A stretch of 5,929 nt of DNA from an uncultured Oxalobacteraceae bacterium. GTDB taxonomy: Bacteria; Pseudomonadota; Gammaproteobacteria; Burkholderiales; Burkholderiaceae_D. The position numbers were made by a program, and so were the translations under genes. Shown in pieces: positions 5,789-5,929 of this stretch. The DNA lies in contig CALKVB010000556.1 of assembly GCA_937996605.1 (NCBI GenBank), positions 1 through 5,929 on the forward strand. Reading direction: 5' to 3'. Below the pieces are notes generated by a model. The model did not search any database and had not been told where the DNA came from. It saw nothing but the letters and a program-made list of their open reading frames with translations. Position 1 is the first letter of the stretch, and every line of letters begins with the position of its first letter.

Positions 5789-5929
5789 CCAATTATTTGA
5801 CTCTCTAGTGTTGAGTTTGCATAGATTGGTGTAACCATAATTGATGATTCAGGGATCACCACAGTGATCGGGAAATTATATTCTGGACGATTGCAGCCCT
5901 CCGGTGTGATATATGGAATAAAAGCGCTC
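5789..5929. other. Non-coding tail of the window
   Basis: No convincing gene is seen here on either strand. The stretch is AT-rich in places and holds one short perfect dyad. A TATATT (5877-5882) resembles a -10 box but lacks a suitable -35. The sequence may be the upstream region of a gene beyond the window. Confidence 0.5.
5854..5869. repeat. Perfect short dyad downstream of the Cys-rich gene
   Basis: GATCAC (5854-5859) and GTGATC (5864-5869) are exact reverse complements around a CACA loop. No T run follows on the + strand, so a terminator is unlikely. It could be an operator half-site pair or a small RNA hairpin. GGATCACCA at its left edge also occurs at 5535-5543, inside the leader stem-loop before the gene. 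Confidence 0.4.

Noticed and set aside
5644..5862. Minus-strand open frame of 72 codons overlapping the Cys-rich gene
   Set aside because: No strong ribosome binding site or recognisable motif; the + strand frame has GGAGG and a clean Cys pattern.

Overview
The window looks like chromosomal DNA from a betaproteobacterium, probably a Burkholderiales member of the Oxalobacteraceae type (Undibacterium-like). This is an inference from the protein style, above all the cobalamin adenosyltransferase with its GNRLSKI...TRTGD N-terminus, and from base composition that looks near half GC by eye. No database search was possible. All supported genes lie on the + strand.

Bases 1-1805 are the tail of an ABC-transporter operon. 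A 5'-truncated MacB/FtsX-type permease is followed, with near or actual overlap, by a second complete permease of the same fold. The partner ATPase, and probably a periplasmic adaptor, would lie upstream of the window.

Bases 1806-1913 form a short intergenic region. It holds a good sigma-70-like promoter candidate whose -10 box is flanked by a 12-bp inverted repeat. Bases 1914-4798 then encode a two-component pair: an NtrC-family sigma-54-dependent response regulator and a membrane histidine kinase with almost no periplasmic part. The likely logic is that the kinase senses an envelope or membrane signal, phosphorylates the regulator, and the regulator drives sigma-54 transcription of the transporter. 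A weak -24/-12-like element lies inside the end of the first permease gene.

Bases 4866-5417 encode a complete PduO-type cob(I)alamin adenosyltransferase, which looks functionally separate from the module before it.

Bases 5418-5929 are less ordinary. A 170-base leader with a foldable stem-loop precedes a 66-residue Cys-rich protein with a very strong ribosome binding site, which I do not recognise. A short perfect hairpin or operator-like dyad follows in the last 141 bases, where I see no gene. This small protein is the best candidate for something undescribed. The rest is a well-formed but apparently known type of transporter plus two-component module. I saw no tRNA, rRNA, CRISPR array, insertion sequence or phage feature.
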